Source: Bacteroidota bacterium
GTDB taxonomy: Bacteria > Bacteroidota > Bacteroidia > Flavobacteriales > Weeksellaceae
DNA length: 7,142 nucleotides
NCBI GenBank assembly: GCA_018266965.1
Contig: JAFDZJ010000457.1
Location: 1 to 7,142, forward strand
Direction of reading: 5' to 3'
Part shown: positions 5,844-7,142 of the stretch, in pieces
How the letters are laid out: each line of letters opens with the position of its first letter
How positions within the stretch are numbered: position 1 is the first letter of the stretch
Translations under genes and position numbers: made by a program
The notes under the pieces: generated by a model
What the model was told of the DNA's origin: nothing
The model's database searches: none
What the model saw: only the letters and a program-made list of their open reading frames with translations

Positions 5844-6770
5844 ATGAAAGTAACCGTAGTTGGAGCTGGTGCAGTAGGTGCATCTTGTGCAGAATATATT
5901 GCAATGAAAAATTTTGCATCTGAAGTAGTATTAGTAGATATAAAAGATGGTTTTGCAGAAGGCAAAGCAATGGATTTGATGCAAACTGCATCACTTAACG
6001 GTTTCGATACAAAAATTACCGGAACCACAGGAGATTATAGCAAAACTGCTGGTTCCAAAGTAGCCGTTATTACTTCCGGAATCCCAAGAAAACCGGGGAT
6101 GACAAGAGAAGAGCTCATCGGTATCAATGCCGGAATAGTAAAAGAAGTTACTGCAAATTTGGTGAAACATTCTCCAGATGTTATCATCATCGTAGTATCT
6201 AATCCTATGGATACCATGGCATATTTGGTACACAAAACTTCTGGTTTGCCAAAAGAAAGAATAATTGGTATGGGTGGAGCTTTGGATAGTGCTAGGTTCA
6301 AATATAGATTGGCAGAAGCTTTGGATTGTCCTATTTCTGATGTTGATGGAATGGTGGTTGCTGCTCACTCCGATACAGGTATGGTTCCTTTGATGTCCAA
6401 AGCTACTAGAAATGGCGTTCCTGTTGCTGAATTTTTGAGTGAAGAACAACAAAATTTCGTAATCGAAGAAACAAAAGTAGGAGGTGCTACACTTACCAAA
6501 TTATTAGGAACTTCTGCTTGGTATGCACCTGGAGCTGCGGTTTCCGTGCTAGTACAATCGATACTTTGCGACCAAAAGAAAATGGTGCCTTGCTCTTTGA
6601 TGCTCGATGGAGAATATGGTCAGTCCGATATTTGTCTTGGAGTACCTGCAATAATTGGTGCTAATGGTGTGGAAAAAATTGTAGAAATAAAACTTACAGA
6701 CGCCGAAAAAGAAAAATTCGCTACCGCTGCAAAAGCTGTGAGAGAGGTAAATGGCGATTTGAAATTTTAA
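5844..6770 (+). CDS. mdh: Malate dehydrogenase, NAD-dependent (LDH-like type)
   Basis: This 308-residue cytoplasmic enzyme interconverts malate and oxaloacetate with NAD in the TCA cycle. The NAD-binding fold has G-A-G-A-V-G at 7-12 and Asp32 at the end of the second strand, which favours NAD over NADP. The substrate loop is I-P-R-K-P-G-M-T-R-E-E (80-90), with Arg82 and Arg88 placed to bind the dicarboxylate; an arginine at the first position is the mark of malate over lactate dehydrogenases. V-S-N-P-M-D follows at 118-123, L-D-S-A-R-F at 147-152 with Asp148 and Arg151, and the catalytic histidine is His175 in A-A-H-S-D-T-G-M-V. Length and sequence match the LDH-like MDHs of flavobacteria, where G-G-H-S-D is what I recall; the A-A here is a small difference. 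The start at 5844 follows an A-rich leader and begins directly with the first strand. A terminator follows the gene. Confidence 0.96.
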   Translation: MKVTVVGAGAVGASCAEYIAMKNFASEVVLVDIKDGFAEGKAMDLMQTASLNGFDTKITGTTGDYSKTAGSKVAVITSGIPRKPGMTREELIGINAGIVKEVTANLVKHSPDVIIIVVSNPMDTMAYLVHKTSGLPKERIIGMGGALDSARFKYRLAEALDCPISDVDGMVVAAHSDTGMVPLMSKATRNGVPVAEFLSEEQQNFVIEETKVGGATLTKLLGTSAWYAPGAAVSVLVQSILCDQKKMVPCSLMLDGEYGQSDICLGVPAIIGANGVEKIVEIKLTDAEKEKFATAAKAVREVNGDLKF

Positions 6771-6795
6771 ACTTTAAATCATTAGATATTTTCAT

Positions 6796-6830
6796 AAAGC
6801 ATGCCTGAATTTTTAGGTATGCTTTTTTTT
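6796..6830 (+). terminator. Intrinsic terminator of mdh
   Basis: AAAGCATGCCT (6796-6806) pairs with AGGTATGCTTT (6815-6825) over 11 positions with a single G-U wobble and an 8-base loop, followed by a T run ending at 6830. It begins 26 bases after the mdh stop and is a strong plus-strand terminator. Confidence 0.85.
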
Positions 6831-6842
6831 AAATTTAAAAAA

Positions 6843-7088
6843 ATGGGACAAAAAATAAAAATGTTTTGGGACTTTCGAGGTATGAGTGCTTTGCAATTTG
6901 CCAAACATCATATTATACATTTAGAAGAATATGCAGTTGCTGAAAATTTACAATATAGAGATTTCTCTTTCGAAGAATATACAGATATGTACGCAGCAGC
7001 TGTTATGATAGTTGATGAGAGCGAAATGATGAAAGTAAGAGACGAGTTAAAACCAAATAGAGCAGAATATGCTGATGAGGTGAAATAA
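6843..7088 (+). CDS. Small soluble protein of unknown function
   Basis: I do not recognise this 81-residue protein. It opens M-G-Q-K-I-K-M-F-W-D-F-R-G-M. It has a His-rich helix (A-L-Q-F-A-K-H-H-I-I-H-L-E-E-Y), an aromatic stretch (Y-R-D-F-S-F-E-E-Y-T-D-M-Y) and a charged end with E-S-E-M-M-K-V-R-D-E-L. It has no signal peptide or membrane span and should be cytoplasmic; it is probably mostly helical. An in-frame ATG at 6801 would add 14 residues, but that ATG lies inside the mdh terminator stem and the extra residues are low-complexity, so 6843 is the better start. ATGs at 6861 and 6882 are also possible. It follows mdh on the same strand behind a terminator, with no clear promoter of its own, so it may depend on read-through. 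Varied composition and lack of repeats support a real gene. Confidence 0.7.
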   Translation: MGQKIKMFWDFRGMSALQFAKHHIIHLEEYAVAENLQYRDFSFEEYTDMYAAAVMIVDESEMMKVRDELKPNRAEYADEVK

Positions 7089-7100
7089 TTAGTAAAAATT

Positions 7101-7142
7101 ATGAGAAATAAATTATTGTTTTCATATAATTATTGTCATTTA
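7101..7142 (+). CDS. Possible start of a further gene (partial)
   Basis: An ATG 12 bases after the preceding stop opens a frame of 14 codons, M-R-N-K-L-L-F-S-Y-N-Y-C-H-L, that remains open at the window edge. A basic start followed by hydrophobic residues could be a signal peptide. With so little sequence, chance in AT-rich DNA is just as likely. Confidence 0.2.
   Translation, partial: MRNKLLFSYNYCHL

Noticed and set aside
5645..6028. 127-codon minus-strand frame spanning the divergent promoter region
   Set aside because: Its start lies inside mdh and its end in AT-rich intergenic DNA; it would overlap the mdh promoter and has no recognisable content.
5991..6452. 153-codon minus-strand frame inside malate dehydrogenase
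   Set aside because: Antisense shadow rich in S, H, N and I with no domain; the plus strand encodes a complete malate dehydrogenase.
1..7142. CRISPR arrays, insertion sequences or phage genes
   Set aside because: No spaced direct repeats, transposase-like frames or terminal repeats seen in the window.

Overview
The window looks like a chromosomal segment of a member of the Bacteroidota, most likely class Flavobacteriia and the Chryseobacterium/Weeksellaceae side of it. The DNA is very AT-rich. Start codons are preceded by A-rich leaders instead of Shine-Dalgarno sequences. Several genes have the Bacteroidota sigma-factor -7 box TAnnTTTG. A GLPGLI-family protein, an S4/RluB-type pseudouridine synthase with a long basic low-complexity N-terminus, a flavobacterial-style malate dehydrogenase and a Flavo-1-like structured RNA all fit this assignment. 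The lineage is inferred from sequence character, not from a search.

Left third (1-1850), accessory in character. At the left edge a minus-strand gene begins and runs out of the window; its first residues, MKNLKKLSRN, match the start of the double-glycine leader of Chryseobacterium-type 'bacteriocin-like' peptides. A small plus-strand gene (269-487) resembles the antitoxin half of a toxin-antitoxin pair but has no recognisable toxin beside it. On the minus strand follow a 39-residue piece of a C39 (bacteriocin-processing) peptidase (581-700) and, upstream of it, a secreted GLPGLI-family protein (743-1546) with a good promoter. Leader peptide, C39 fragment and GLPGLI protein together suggest the edge or remains of a peptide maturation and export locus. 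This is the most interesting part of the window.

Middle (1813-5648). A gene-free stretch (1547-2039) holds the GLPGLI promoter, a perfect-stem terminator and a folded RNA resembling the flavobacterial Flavo-1 motif. Next, on the minus strand, is an RluB-family 23S rRNA pseudouridine synthase (2040-3158) with its own -7 box. Upstream of that is a tight minus-strand cluster: threonylcarbamoyl-AMP synthase (TsaC/Sua5 type), a family-2 glycosyltransferase, and a CgeB-like glycosyltransferase that overlaps the preceding gene by 8 bases.

Right end (5649-7142). A divergent intergenic region carries the malate dehydrogenase promoter. Malate dehydrogenase (5844-6770) is followed by a strong intrinsic terminator and a small conserved-looking protein of unknown function. 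Its start should be moved to 6843, because the upstream ATG at 6801 lies inside the terminator stem. A possible further gene starts at 7101 and leaves the window. The middle and right parts are mostly housekeeping (tRNA and rRNA modification, TCA cycle) plus surface-glycan synthesis.
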